A DNA stretch of 64,000 nucleotides from assembly GCA_037176705.1 (NCBI GenBank), contig CM073895.1, forward strand, positions 5,480,551 to 5,544,550, read 5' to 3'. The notes beneath the pieces are model-generated. The model had not been told where the DNA came from and ran no database searches. It worked only from the letters and a program-made list of their open reading frames with translations. The number at the start of each line of letters is the position of its first letter. Position 1 is the first letter of the stretch. Shown here in pieces: positions 1 to 11,300 of this stretch. A program made the position numbers and the translations under genes. The stretch is from Molossus alvarezi. Its lineage: Eukaryota; Chordata; Mammalia; Chiroptera; Molossidae.

Positions 1-501
1 GCAGAGACTGGAAACCACCTGGGGAAGGAGGAGGGGGAGGCCCAGGTGTGCTCCACAGAGAACAGCCGGCCTCTGGCCTGAGGGTGTTTATCTGGAGGTC
101 TCGGGAGGACCCAACAGAAATTCATCAGCTTTCCAGGTGTGTCCTTTCAGGGGGTCATTAGCCAAGGCAGCTGGTCCTGAGGCAGCCATGGCGTGGAACT
201 TGCTGCTCCTCTGGGTCTGAGCTGAAACTCAGAGGCCTAGAGCATGACTAGCAAAACGCCAGGGGAGGGAAGGCGGGGGGGTTAGGGTTAGGCGGGGGGG
301 CCCAAGCCGCATGAGCAGTGATGTGAAAGGTCAGGAGTCTGCACTGCGCCAGCAGCAACATGGGGGGGGGGGCGTCACCCTGGAGGCGGGGTCCTTGTTT
401 TCCCGGTTTGCCCGTTGCTGGCGCCTGGGACTTTCTGCCCTGGTGGCCTTCCGCACCCGGCCCACCGTCCCTTCTCTGCGCAGGTCCGGCTGCCTGCCAC
501 A
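1..501 (-). mobile_element. Retroviral-type LTR fragment, cut by window edge
   Basis: Reversed, this matches the solo LTR at 29629-30364. The part at 1-190 is nearly identical to the complement of 29985-30175. The remainder is more diverged and has deletions and G-run expansions. The element's 5' terminus (TGTGGCAGGC on the minus strand) is at 501. The polyA-signal half lies outside the window. No coding part of a provirus is seen. Confidence 0.8.
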
Positions 502-2148
502 GAACCAGGGCCCACCCCAGGTCAGTCCCTCCCCTGGGGGAGCCCCAGACTCCTGGGTCCAGTTTCCTCATGCAGTCGGGGCAGGGGGGGATTTCCTGAT
601 ACACAAATCCAGTCAAATCCCTCCCCTGGCTCCCGGTCCATAGTTTAAAATCCGAGCTTCTTAGCTTAGCTTATAAAATCCGGATGTCTGGTGCCTGCGG
701 ACCCCGAAGTGTCCTTCATCTGCCCTCCTCCCAGCCCCCCGCCCTCTCCCCCTTGCCCGGGCCCCTTGCTACCCCTGGGAAAGGAAGGCTGATTGATGTC
801 CCTCCTGTCGTCCCCAGGATGACACCCCTCCTAGAGCGGCCCCCGCCCAGCGCCCAGGCAGCAGCGCGGAGCCCCCAGAGGCCAGCACGGCCTGCCCAGC
901 GCGGTAAGTCCTGCGGCCACCGTCTCTTATAGGTGGGGCTTGTCAGTCCCCTGGACTCGGAGCCGTCGGTGGCGGGCGGGCCCTTGATCTCTGTGCCCTG
1001 GCCCGGTGCCCGGTGCCGAGTGCCCAGCTCAGTGAAGGGCCCTCGGAATCTCAGAGCTGGCCCTTCCACGGGTTTGCCAGAATCAGCTCTGCAACGAGTT
1101 CCTAACAGGCCGGCTCGAAAGGGTTCCTTGGCAATCAATTTGAGAAACAGCTATTGGAATCAATACTGGTAGAAACCAGGATTCGTTTTCACGTGACTCA
1201 TAGGTCAGTTGCTGGGGGCAGGAGAAGTCCCAGCCCCTACACCGTGCACACACCCGGTACCGAGGTCTGCTCCGGGCTCACCCAGCCCAGCCCGTCCCGG
1301 GTGGCGCGGTTGTTTTCCAAAGACGGGCCATTTTTCTCAGCTCTGTGTATGTGACGATGCGAAGCTTCGTGTGTTATCACAGCGTCCTGTCTAAAACCAG
1401 ACAACGATCACAGTCCTGGTGCCGCCACAGACCACACGTCACTCGCCTCGCTGTGGTCCACGGGTGCCTCCCACCCCCCAGTGGAAAGATCTGCCCGCAG
1501 AGGAGGAAGACACCCACCGGGGTAGCTGGACGCCCCTCCGAGCAAAAGTTTCCATCGGGGTGATATCTTCCACCCCAGAAGAAAATAAAAATTTGCTTCA
1601 GAAATAACCTAAGCTTGTTTTTACACCTCGAGAAAACGGTTTCCAACGTGTACGGCCCTCACTGTTGTCGTTCATTCTGATCACAGAAATGAATGTACCT
1701 TTCTATGAAGCTTCACGATTGGATTTCCTACTGGAACCCCCAAGAGGACCATTTTATTCTGTCTTGCTTTTCTTTCTTTAACTGTCCTTTGGGGGGGGGG
1801 TGACTCAAATTCCAAATGCCTGTGTTTTTCACTTACGACTTTTACACGTTGTAGTAAAATCTGTGATAAAACCTTTGCACAGTCGGTGTGTGATTTGAAA
1901 ACAAAAAAGCCCCTGTCAGGGAAGCAGGATAAACTGGATTTTCTGTGTTGATGAGTCAAGGTGAGTTACCTTTTGTGTGTGTGGATAAAAGACGACAGAT
2001 TAAATGCCAGGTGTCCCAAGGCAGAGGGGAAGCTGTAGCAGAATCTATAGCGTTGTGGACCAGGGCGGGGAGGGGAATACCAGGTATCACATGGCCCTGT
2101 TTCTGAAAGGACTCTGCCAACTCCCTGAGCTCTGCTCTGTCTCCTATT
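502..2148. other. No gene recognised
   Basis: GC-rich to about 1070, then mixed composition. No exon, RNA gene or named repeat was recognised. Short open frames are GC artefacts. Confidence 0.5.
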
Positions 2149-2368
2149 TTATTTTATTTATTTTATTTTTTGGTTAATCCTCACCTGAGGATATTTTTCC
2201 ATTGATTTTTACAGAGTGGAAGGGAGGGAGGAAAGGGGAGAGAGAGAGATCTGCTGGGTGCCTCCTGCATGCGCCCCAACCCAGGGACGTGCCCTGGACC
2301 AAGAATCCAACCCGAGACCCTCCATCGGGCGGGCTGGTGCTCTAACCACTGAGCCACTGGCCAGGGCT
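2149..2368 (-). mobile_element. VES SINE, long form
   Basis: Reversed VES: tail complement AATCCTCACCTGAGGAT, then GA-rich middle, then head ACTGAGCCACTGGCCAGGGC. Flanks share CTCCTATTTT. Confidence 0.88.
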
Positions 2369-2779
2369 GCCTCCTATTTTCAAAGGATTGTACCACCAGT
2401 GATGGTATTCTTGTGCAAGATTGAAATCGAAGTGAACGTACTTTATTTCAATCAAAACAACACATGTTTTCTGAACACACATAGTTAGATGACACGCTAA
2501 AGCATAAGAAAATACCTTCTTTAAAAAAGGGGGAGGGATCCCCGTGATTTCATGGACTTTCGTTCAGGTAGTGATTTTCTTGGAATGGTGCTGAGGTTTA
2601 CATCCAAAGCAAAGATGACAGGTCTGGGGAGATGGGGGGTGATGGACGGAGACAGGCTGGTGTACCCAGTACAGTGTACGGATGAGGTGTGTGGAACTGT
2701 GCACCTGGATCATTGTGCACCTGCATCATTTTCTTAATCTGTGTCACCCCGATACATTCAATAAAAGGGCGGGATTAAA
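2369..2779. other. No gene; possible L1 3' tail
   Basis: The end CCCCGATACATTCAATAAAA resembles a bat L1/HAL1 3' tail. The rest is unassigned. Confidence 0.35.
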
Positions 2780-4450
2780 GACATGTCCTGCCAGATATCA
2801 AGAGCGATTCTAAAGCCACCAGAACAAACACGGCGCAAAGGGACCAATGGGTACGTGGAGACTGGATGTGTGATGGGAAAGAGATGGACCACTGGATAAA
2901 CGAATAGGTGGGACTAGACCATGACTATCCATGTGCAGAACTCAAAACTGAATCATTACCTCAGCATACACAGAGATCATTTCCTGATAGACCAGACTTA
3001 AATACAGAGGACAAAACTTCACACTTCTAGAATTCAGTGGGAAGAATTATCTTTATGTTATTGGGGCAGGGAAGGGTTTCTATAAACAGGAAACAAAAAG
3101 CTGTAACCATATAAGAAATGAGTTGTGAATTTAACCAAATTAAATGAAGAACTTTCCCTTTTTAAAAAAAAAAAACATTTATTTTAAAATATGTTTTTAT
3201 TGATTGATTTTTGAGAGAGAGAGGAAGGGAGAGAGAGAGAGAAACATCGACCGGCTGCCTCCTGCACGCCCCCTTCTGGGGATCGAGCCCGCAACCCGGG
3301 CATGTGCCCTGACCGGGAATGGATCCGGGACCTCTCAGTCCATGGGACGATGCTTAACCACTGAGCCACACTGGCCAGGCGAAGAATTGCCCCTCTTATT
3401 ACCAGAATGATAAAATTGAAAGAGAGGAAAAAACAAAGCAGATATTGATAACACATATATGTGACTAGTGGTTACTACCTAGGCTATATAAAGAATTTCT
3501 AGGCATCAATAAGAAAGCGACAAACAAGTGTGTTTTTAAAATGAGCAAAAAATATAAGCAAGCATTTCACAAAAAAAGAAGCACAAAGGGCCGAAAAGGA
3601 CCTGAAATGACCAGATGCTTGTTAGTAATCAAAGACATGCAAAATAAGACCACAGCGAGATGCCTTCTTAAACCCACCAGGACGGGCAGTATTGAGTCTG
3701 ATGGTACCAGAGGGTGGGGATCCATGGACAGTATATGCTGCTGATAAGAGCACAATGCAAACAGCTCCTCTGGGAAGCAATCTGTCACCATGGTGGCCTT
3801 TCCATTGCTCAGAAATACTTTCTGCCCTACGGATGCCCAGCTGTGCTGTGCGACTTTCTCTAAAAGCTAGCATCTAACCAACTGCATGTGGGCAGAGTCT
3901 ATCCCTGTGCCAGGAGAGCACCAACGTTCCCGGCAGAGAGTGCTCCCTCCGGTGGAGTCCCGGGAGAGCCGCAGCCAGCCTGCGGTGGGCACCGAAGGAC
4001 GGTAAGCAATGCACCTGTGTTGTGTGGTGTGCTCCATAGGTTTGGGGGTCGTTTGTTACTTCTGCATCAGTTAGCACAGCCCTACTGATATGGCTGTTGG
4101 TTCGTAAGGTTGCGCAAAGGAAGTTTCCCTGGAGACCCTCTTACACGGGAAACACACAAAAGAACACTCCCAGCGATGTTATTCAAAACTGCAAAAACCT
4201 GGAAACAATGCACATGTCCTTAGGAGAAAATGGATTGATAAATTACAGTTTATTCGCAAACTTACACAGCCATCAACACGAACACCTTCCAGCCAGGGCA
4301 CGGAAGAGTCTTATAAATATAATTCTGAGTCATGAAAGCAAGTCACAAGTCTCCCCACAGTGCGCTACCACTTCCAGAAATCTCAAAAACAGACAAAACG
4401 AAATAAAACAGTTCAGCGTATATAATTCTGTAACAAAGTGACAGACCCAA
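2780..4450 (+). mobile_element. Old L1 (L1M-type) 3' part, split by SINE
   Basis: Decayed L1 ORF2/3'-end text on both sides of the SINE at 3187-3380: AAGCAAGCATTTCACAAAA, GACATGCAAAATAAGACCAC, ATGTCCTTAGGAGAAAATGG. No frame survives. Confidence 0.65.
3187..3380 (-). mobile_element. VES SINE, short form
   Basis: Reversed short-form VES (TTTTTATTGATTGATTTT tail, head ending GAGCCACACTGGCCAGGC), inserted in an old L1. Confidence 0.88.
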
Positions 4451-5282
4451 CATTCCTCCGAGAGGTTGCCCAGGGGAGGGGAGGGAGGGAAGGGAAGAGG
4501 GAGAGAAGCCGCCCACAGGTGGCCCTCTGACCTTGACGCCGGCCCTCTGAAGGGTCAGCCAGCACGTTTCAGGCTTTGTCCGGCTCACGGTGGTGACACA
4601 CAGGCTGCGTGGACAGCAAGTGAACAGTGTGCGGCTGTGTGTTCCAATAACTTCACTGACAGACTCAGAAACTGGAGTCGCTCATCATTTGACACGTCAT
4701 GAGACATTCGTTTTGAAAACCACGTGAAAACTACTGTGAGCTCCTGAGCCCTGCGCAGGCGCAGGGTGGGCCCGGGTGTCTCGGGTTCGGCCCGGGGCGT
4801 GCGGTAGCCCCTGCTCCAGCTCTCTGGATGGGCTCCCAGGTCTTCATTCCGTGACTGTTTCATTTATTAATCTATGTGTATAAAGTATGTTTTTAAAGTT
4901 TGTAAGAATAAAATGAAATGTAAGCCCCTGCTCAGAGCGGGTGGGGCCAAGGCAGAGAGGCAGGATGAGGGCCCCAGGCCATGCTGGACTCTGGATTCAA
5001 TGTCAAATAGATTCGCTTTGAATTAAAAAAAAAAGAAAAAGAAAAAGAAAGAAAGAAACGAGCCCAACCCTGTCAAGTACTATCTAGAAAATGCCCCTTT
5101 ACCAACAGCTCTGTCCTGTGGAAGGTGGTACATTTTCAAGGCGCACGCGTCAGCATTTGGAAGGATCTTGGGGGTCATCTGGGTGTTGTCTAGGATGGCC
5201 TTTTTCAGCACAGAAAGATCTGATGGTGGGATCACTCGGACTCCTCCTTGGGTCTTGTCAGAAGCGTCCAGCGTGCCCGGCG
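4451..5282. other. TNFRSF9 3' UTR and downstream
   Basis: Probable 3' UTR (minus strand) from 5282 down to about 4840, including an A-rich stretch at 5020-5060 (a T run on the transcript). Beyond that nothing is recognised. Confidence 0.4.
4863..4868 (-). other. Candidate TNFRSF9 polyadenylation signal
   Basis: AATAAA lies on the minus strand about 415 nt past the TNFRSF9 stop. It is the first canonical hexamer found downstream. Human transcripts use longer 3' UTRs as well, so this may be only one of several sites. Confidence 0.35.
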
Positions 5283-5374
5283 TCACAGCCTCTGCCCCTC
5301 TCCCTCCTCCTCCTCCGGGAAGCCGCAGCTGCAGCTGTCTTCCTCCTGGGCGGTGCGCGCTGTCTTCAGGAAGG
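5283..5374 (-). CDS. TNFRSF9: TNFRSF9 last coding exon, TRAF-binding tail
   Basis: This 92-nt exon follows a TTTGCAG acceptor. It encodes PFLKTARTAQEEDSCSC, then GFPEEEEGEGQRL and TGA (complement of 5283-5285). QEED and PEEEEG are the known TRAF-contact motifs. The last residues differ from the human GGCEL end. The intron before it is long (about 4.7 kb) and holds SINEs and L1 relics. Confidence 0.9.
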
Positions 5375-8300
5375 CTGCAAACACGGCCAAAGGCGCTCAC
5401 CGGGGCTCGTCTGTGTGACCACAGCCACGGAGCCACCACCTCTAAGCATTTTTAAAACTTTTTTAACAAGTATTTTATTGATTTTAGAGGGAGAGGGAGG
5501 GAGAGATAGAAACATTGATCGGCTGCCTCCTGCACGCCCCCCACTGGGGATCGAGCCCGAAACCCCGGCATGTGCCTTCACCGGGAATCGAACCGGGACC
5601 TCTCAGTCCATGGGACGACGCTCAATCCACGAAGCCACACCAGCTGAGTAAACATTCTCTACTTTAATTGTAACCAACTTATCAACAAGAGAGGTCATGG
5701 CAAGGATGAATTTCTCAGAATGATTTAAGACCTTTTTCTTTGCCCGGTCAGTGTGGTTCAGTGGATTGAGCATCATCTCATGGACTGAGAGATCACGGTT
5801 CGATTCCCGGTCAGGGCACATGCCTGGATTGTGAGCTTGATCCCCAGTAGGGGGCGTGCAGGAGGCAGTTGATCACTGTTTCTCTCTCACATCGATGTTT
5901 CTAGCTCTCTCTCCTTCCTCTCTTTCTAAAAATAATCAATAAAAACATATTTTAAAATAAATAAATATTTTTTCTTTTGACCAAATATTTTTATTGGTCC
6001 TGAAAGAATATATTCTTTATTTTTATATGGCTAAAAAGACTCCTGAGCGTGAATCACTAATGCATCAAATGTGTCACGTCCTGAACAGAACTGTAGTTTC
6101 CATGAGGGTCACTCAGGAGGCACACTAGACAGGTTCTTCTGTATGAAATGCTAGATGTAACGATACACCCACCCCCCTCTATTGGTAAGAACTGATTTAT
6201 GCACTAGCTCCTAGGTTTTCTTTCACATATTAGTGTAAAGTATTTGCGTCACTGCTGAGCAACTTTTAATCCTGAGCAGATATTTTTATAGCCTGACAAA
6301 ACAATATAGGCCCTACCCCAATTTTACATGCTTGTTATTACAAAAATAATAATAATAACAATAACCCAAACCCAGCAAATGCACTGTCTCCAAGGATTTA
6401 TGAAAAACTGGCAAGACATTCAAAAATATCAATGGGGTGTCATGTCCCAACTTGTTTTGTGAAACCAGTATTATTCTGATATCAAAACCAGACAAAGACA
6501 GTACTAGAAAATAAAAATATACATTAATACCCCTCAGGAATATAGCTACCAAAATTCTTAACAAAATATTAGCAAACAGAATTTTGCAACTTAGGAAAAG
6601 AATGGTATACTATGAGCAAGCAGAGTTTAGTCCAAGGACAAAAATACTCCTGAGCAAGGCTGGTTCAAAGTTCAGAACTGAATCTATGTGATCCATCATC
6701 TTAACAGGATCAAGAAGAAAATCACATGATTGTGTCAGTTGATGCAAAGAATGCATGTGACATGATTCAACACCCAAGAACATCCACCAGCTCTGGCCAT
6801 GTGGCTCAGCTGGTTGGAGCATTGTCCCATGCACCGAAAGGTTGCGGGTTCGATTCCCAGTCAGGACATGTGTGGGAAGCAAGCGATTGATGTTTCTCTC
6901 TCACATCAATGTTGTTGTTTCTCTCTGTCCCTCCCTCCCTCCCTATCTGATGATAAATAGAAAAATATCCTCGGGTGATGATTAAAAAAATAAATGTAAA
7001 AAAATAAATTTGAGTGAAAAAAAGCCCATCTCATACGGTTATATATTCATGACCCATTTCTATACTGTAGGATTCCATTTCTGTGATATTCTTGCAAAGA
7101 CAAACTTGTGGAGAGAGAACGCAGATTCAAGGTTGCCCGGGTTAGGGATGGGGGAGGGTGTGGATGTGGCCACAGAGAGCAAGCAGCGGGGAGAGCTTCA
7201 TCTCATGGAATATTCTGTGTTTTCATTGTATTGGTAGTCACACCAATCTACATATGTGACAAAATGACATACAAGTATACACACACAGCCCTGGCCGGGT
7301 GGCTCAGTTGGTTGGAGCATCATCCCATACACCAAAAAAGTTGAGGGTTCAATTTCTTGTCAGGGCAGGTACAGAGGCAACCGATTGATGTTTCTCTCTC
7401 TCTCAAAAATTAGTAAAAACATAACCTCGGGTGAACAAACAAGCCCTGGCCAGTTTTGCTCAGTGGTTAGAGTGTCGGCCTGTGGACCAAAGGGTCATGG
7501 GCTCAATTCCCAGTCAAGGGCACGTCCCTGGGTTTCAGGTTTGATCTCTGGCCCCGGTCAGGCTCATGCGAAGGCAACCAATCCATGAGTCTCTCTGACA
7601 TTGATGTTTCTCTCTCTCTCTCTCTCACTCACTCCCTTCCTCCCTTCCACTAAAAACTCAGTGGAAAAATATCCTCAGGTGGGGGGGATAACAAAAAATA
7701 AATAATAAAAATAAAACAAACAAACAAAAAGCCAAGTATACGCACACAATGCCAACGTCACTTGCCTGGTTTTGATAGTGTTCTATAGTTACATAGAATG
7801 TAACCTGGCACTGTCTTTACAACTTCCTGTGAATCTAAAATGATCTCAAAACAGAAACTTTCGAAAATGCCCTAAAAAATGTTTTTAAAATGGAATACAG
7901 TTTCACTGCAACTCACTAATTACTCATAAATACTTTTGAAAATCATTTTATGAAGAGCTTTATTGCCATTTGGGTGAAGCTGGGAAGATTTGCTCTTTAT
8001 AGGAGGGGTTTCGGTGAGAGCTTAGAGGTTTAAATCAAAGGTTTTGACCTCAAAAAGAGAAGCAATGAGCCAGCCACAGAGTGGAAAACCGTATCTGCAG
8101 TGTACGAACAGCAGACGGAAGGATTTCTGTACATGAATAAGAAAAATGCTCAGAAGACTTGATCAGGCACTCGCAGAAGAGGGGATCCAAATGGCCAATA
8201 TAACTTGAAAAAAGTCTCATCTCACTAGAACTCGGGGAAATGCCAATTCAAACCACGATGACATCTACTATCCGCCCATCAGATAGATACAAATCAACAC

Positions 8301-11300
8301 CACGTGTAGCAAGGACTGGAGCAGAAGGAACTCTCCTAGGCTGCTGGACAAGTGAAGATGAGGATCCCGCAAGCCTGGAGAAATAGTTTGGTGTATCTAC
8401 TGAGGACCCAACAATTTTATTTCTAGGTTATAAAAAACAAGCAACAACAACAAAAGCACAGAGAAACATGTGCTTATGTGTACTGAGATAAGTAGACAAA
8501 AATATTGGAACATCATTGTTTGCAATAGCCCCAAACTGGAAATAAGCCAAGTGTCCATAAATATTGGAAGGGATCACAAACAATGAGACAAACAATGATG
8601 CAGTCACTCAGTAGAAGAGTATCCAGCAATGGAAATCAACCAAGGTAAATGCAACACATGGATGGGTCATAGTGATACAATGTTGCATGAAAGAAGGCAG
8701 GTGTGGAATAGATGCAGAAACTATGGAATAGATACATGTGATTTCACTTGTATGAAGTTCACTGGCAGCCTCGTTAAACTGTGTTGTTAGGTAGTAAAAC
8801 TATAAATAAGAGCAAGGAAGTGACTGCCATAAATATCTCGGTGTGGTTAGCACTGGTGGGGAGGGAGGGCGGGCTTCATCTGGAAGGACATGCAGGGCTT
8901 CCGGGGAGCAGATAACCTCGTTTCTCAAGCGGAGTAGGGTGAAGCAGGTGTTTGTTTTACAACCATTTGTTAAACTTTCTTTACATGGCTGCATCGATTC
9001 CTATATGTTATATTGCACCGTGTAAACAGATTTTGTGTTATCTTCAAAAGACTCTTACACAAATTAATGTAGAGCCTCTTCAGATAAGACTGTACTGATG
9101 CAGTCCCTGATATGTTTTTAACGTTCCTGGTTACAGCACAGGGCTCTCGGGCACTCTATGGGTGAAGCCCCCCTATCAAGTCTAGCCTGTGTCTATGGTT
9201 CTGAGGACGAAAAACAGGCTGCCCCCATCTATAACCTATTTTGGTTTTTGTTTGTTTGTTTTTATCCTCACCCAAGGACATTTTTTTTTTTTTTGGTACG
9301 TGCCCCGAGCAGGAACCGAACCCGGAACTCCCTGGTCCGCGGGCCAACGCTCTAACCACTGAGCAAAACCGGCCAGGGCTATAACCTTTTTGAATGAATA
9401 CTAAGAGGTTTCATTTAATGAATTCTGACTCTCACCAAGTTCCACATAGAAAGAGTATCTTGGTCCATTGAAGGAAGTTCATTATTAAAGTTTCTCATTT
9501 AATCCAGATCGGTGTCCTAACAACCCGTTTTGTTGAACACACTTCAGACCCCCTGAGCTCCCTGTGCCTCCTCACCTGGCCTGTCTGCCTCAGGTTAGGG
9601 CCACTAACCAGCCCGAGGAGCAGGGCCTGATGGGCAAACCTTATTTTCTGATTCCTGTGTACACAGCTGACTGGCTGTACACACGTGCACACACGCACAT
9701 GCACACACCTACACACACAGTTATCCGAGACGGCACATGCTTACACTGTGATCTTTCTGGAACCCTGGGATTATGTTCTGCTATCACCCACTCTCTTCCC
9801 CTCGGCACTATTGACATCTGGGGCCGGATACCCCTGCTGCGGGCCGGCCTGGGCATTGTGGGCGGTTAGCAGCATCCCTGACCACTCAGTACACCCCCCA
9901 CCCCCCGGGGAGTGACAACCAAAACTGTCTCCTGATGTTGCCAGATGTCCCTTGGGGACAAACCTGCCTGTGCCTGATGCCCACAGGGCCGCGCTAAGGA
10001 AATGAACCACCACCCTTCCCTCTCTGCGGGAGCAGCCGGCCTGGAAGGAGCGCGTGTCCGCTGCGTGCCGCGGCCTTACGTTGTTTGAACATGTACAGCA
10101 GTTTCTTCCTGCCCTGCGCGGACGCGGAGAAGCGGACCATGAGCAAGAACACCAGGAACAGGGCCGTCATCGCCAGCGCGAGGAAGATGCTGATCTGGGG
10201 GTGGTGACCTTGAAGAAAGCGACAGGAGAGACATACGTAGCAGTGTCATGCTGCAAGTGGACTTTTCACATTGACAATGACCTTGACATTGACCTTGACG
10301 TCTGCAAACCCCTCAGCATGAGGAGAAGGTGGGCCCTTGGGCATCTCCAACCACCTAACTTGGTCAACTTGCCTGCGTGTTAAGAAAATTTCTATTTTTT
10401 ATTTTTTAAAATATGTTTGTTTGTTTTTTGTTTTTGTTTTTTTGTTTTTTTTTGTTTTTTTTAATCCTCACCCGAGGATATTTTCCATTTTTTGTACAGA
10501 TAGAATGGGAGGGCTAGAGAGGAAGGGAGAGAGAGAGAGAAACATTGACGTGAAGGGACACATCGAGCGGCTGCCACCCGCACGACCAACCAGGGCCGGG
10601 GACAAACTGCAACCGAAGTACGTGCCCTTAGCGGGAACCGAACCCAGGTCTCTCCGGACCGCAGGCCGACGCTCTAACCGCTGAGCCAAACTGGCCAGGG
10701 CTTAAAATATGTTTTTATTGAGTTTTAGAGAGAGGAGGAGGAAGAAGGAGAAAGAAACATCAATGAGAGAAAAACATTGATTGGGCGCCTCCTGCACGCC
10801 CCCTACTGGGGCTCAAGCCAAAACCCAGGCATGTGCCCTGACCGGGAATCGAACCTGCGACCTCTTGGTGTGGCTCAGGGGCCTGAGCATCATCCCATGG
10901 ACTGAGAGGTCCTGGTTCGATTCCTGTCAGGGCTCATGCCTGGGTTGTAGGCTCAGTCCCCAGTGGGGGGCGTGCGGGAGGCAGCCGATTGATGTTTTTA
11001 TCTCTCCCTTCCTCTCTCTCTAAAATATCAGTGAAAAAAAAAATTTTAAAACAGTAATAATAATTTTTGAAAAGAAAATTTGTTTTAAACCTTAATAATT
11101 TTCCTGGGGGCCCACAAACACCAAGTGCGTCGGCCTTTCTGTATTTCACACGGGAAACGCAGGACTGATGACCCGCTTGACCTGGCTTCATCAAAGCCGT
11201 GGACTGTTTGAGCGCCGGCTCGCCTCGCTCTGCTCCCCGGTGTGACCCGAGGTGCTGCTTGTGGGCCAAGCGCAAGGCCTCACGGTGTCGGCGAGTCCGA

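Larger units (their letters stand above)
7001..7870 (+). mobile_element. L1 3'-end relic split by two SINEs
   Basis: L1 3'-end text (GGATTCCATTTCTGTGATAT, GTTCTATAGTTACATAGAAT) is interrupted by VES copies at 7287-7725. AAGTATAC-CACACA recurs on both sides. Confidence 0.65.

Noticed and set aside
282..290. Interstitial telomere repeat
   Set aside because: Only TTAGGGTTA, too short to be telomeric. Noted only as part of a G-rich tract.
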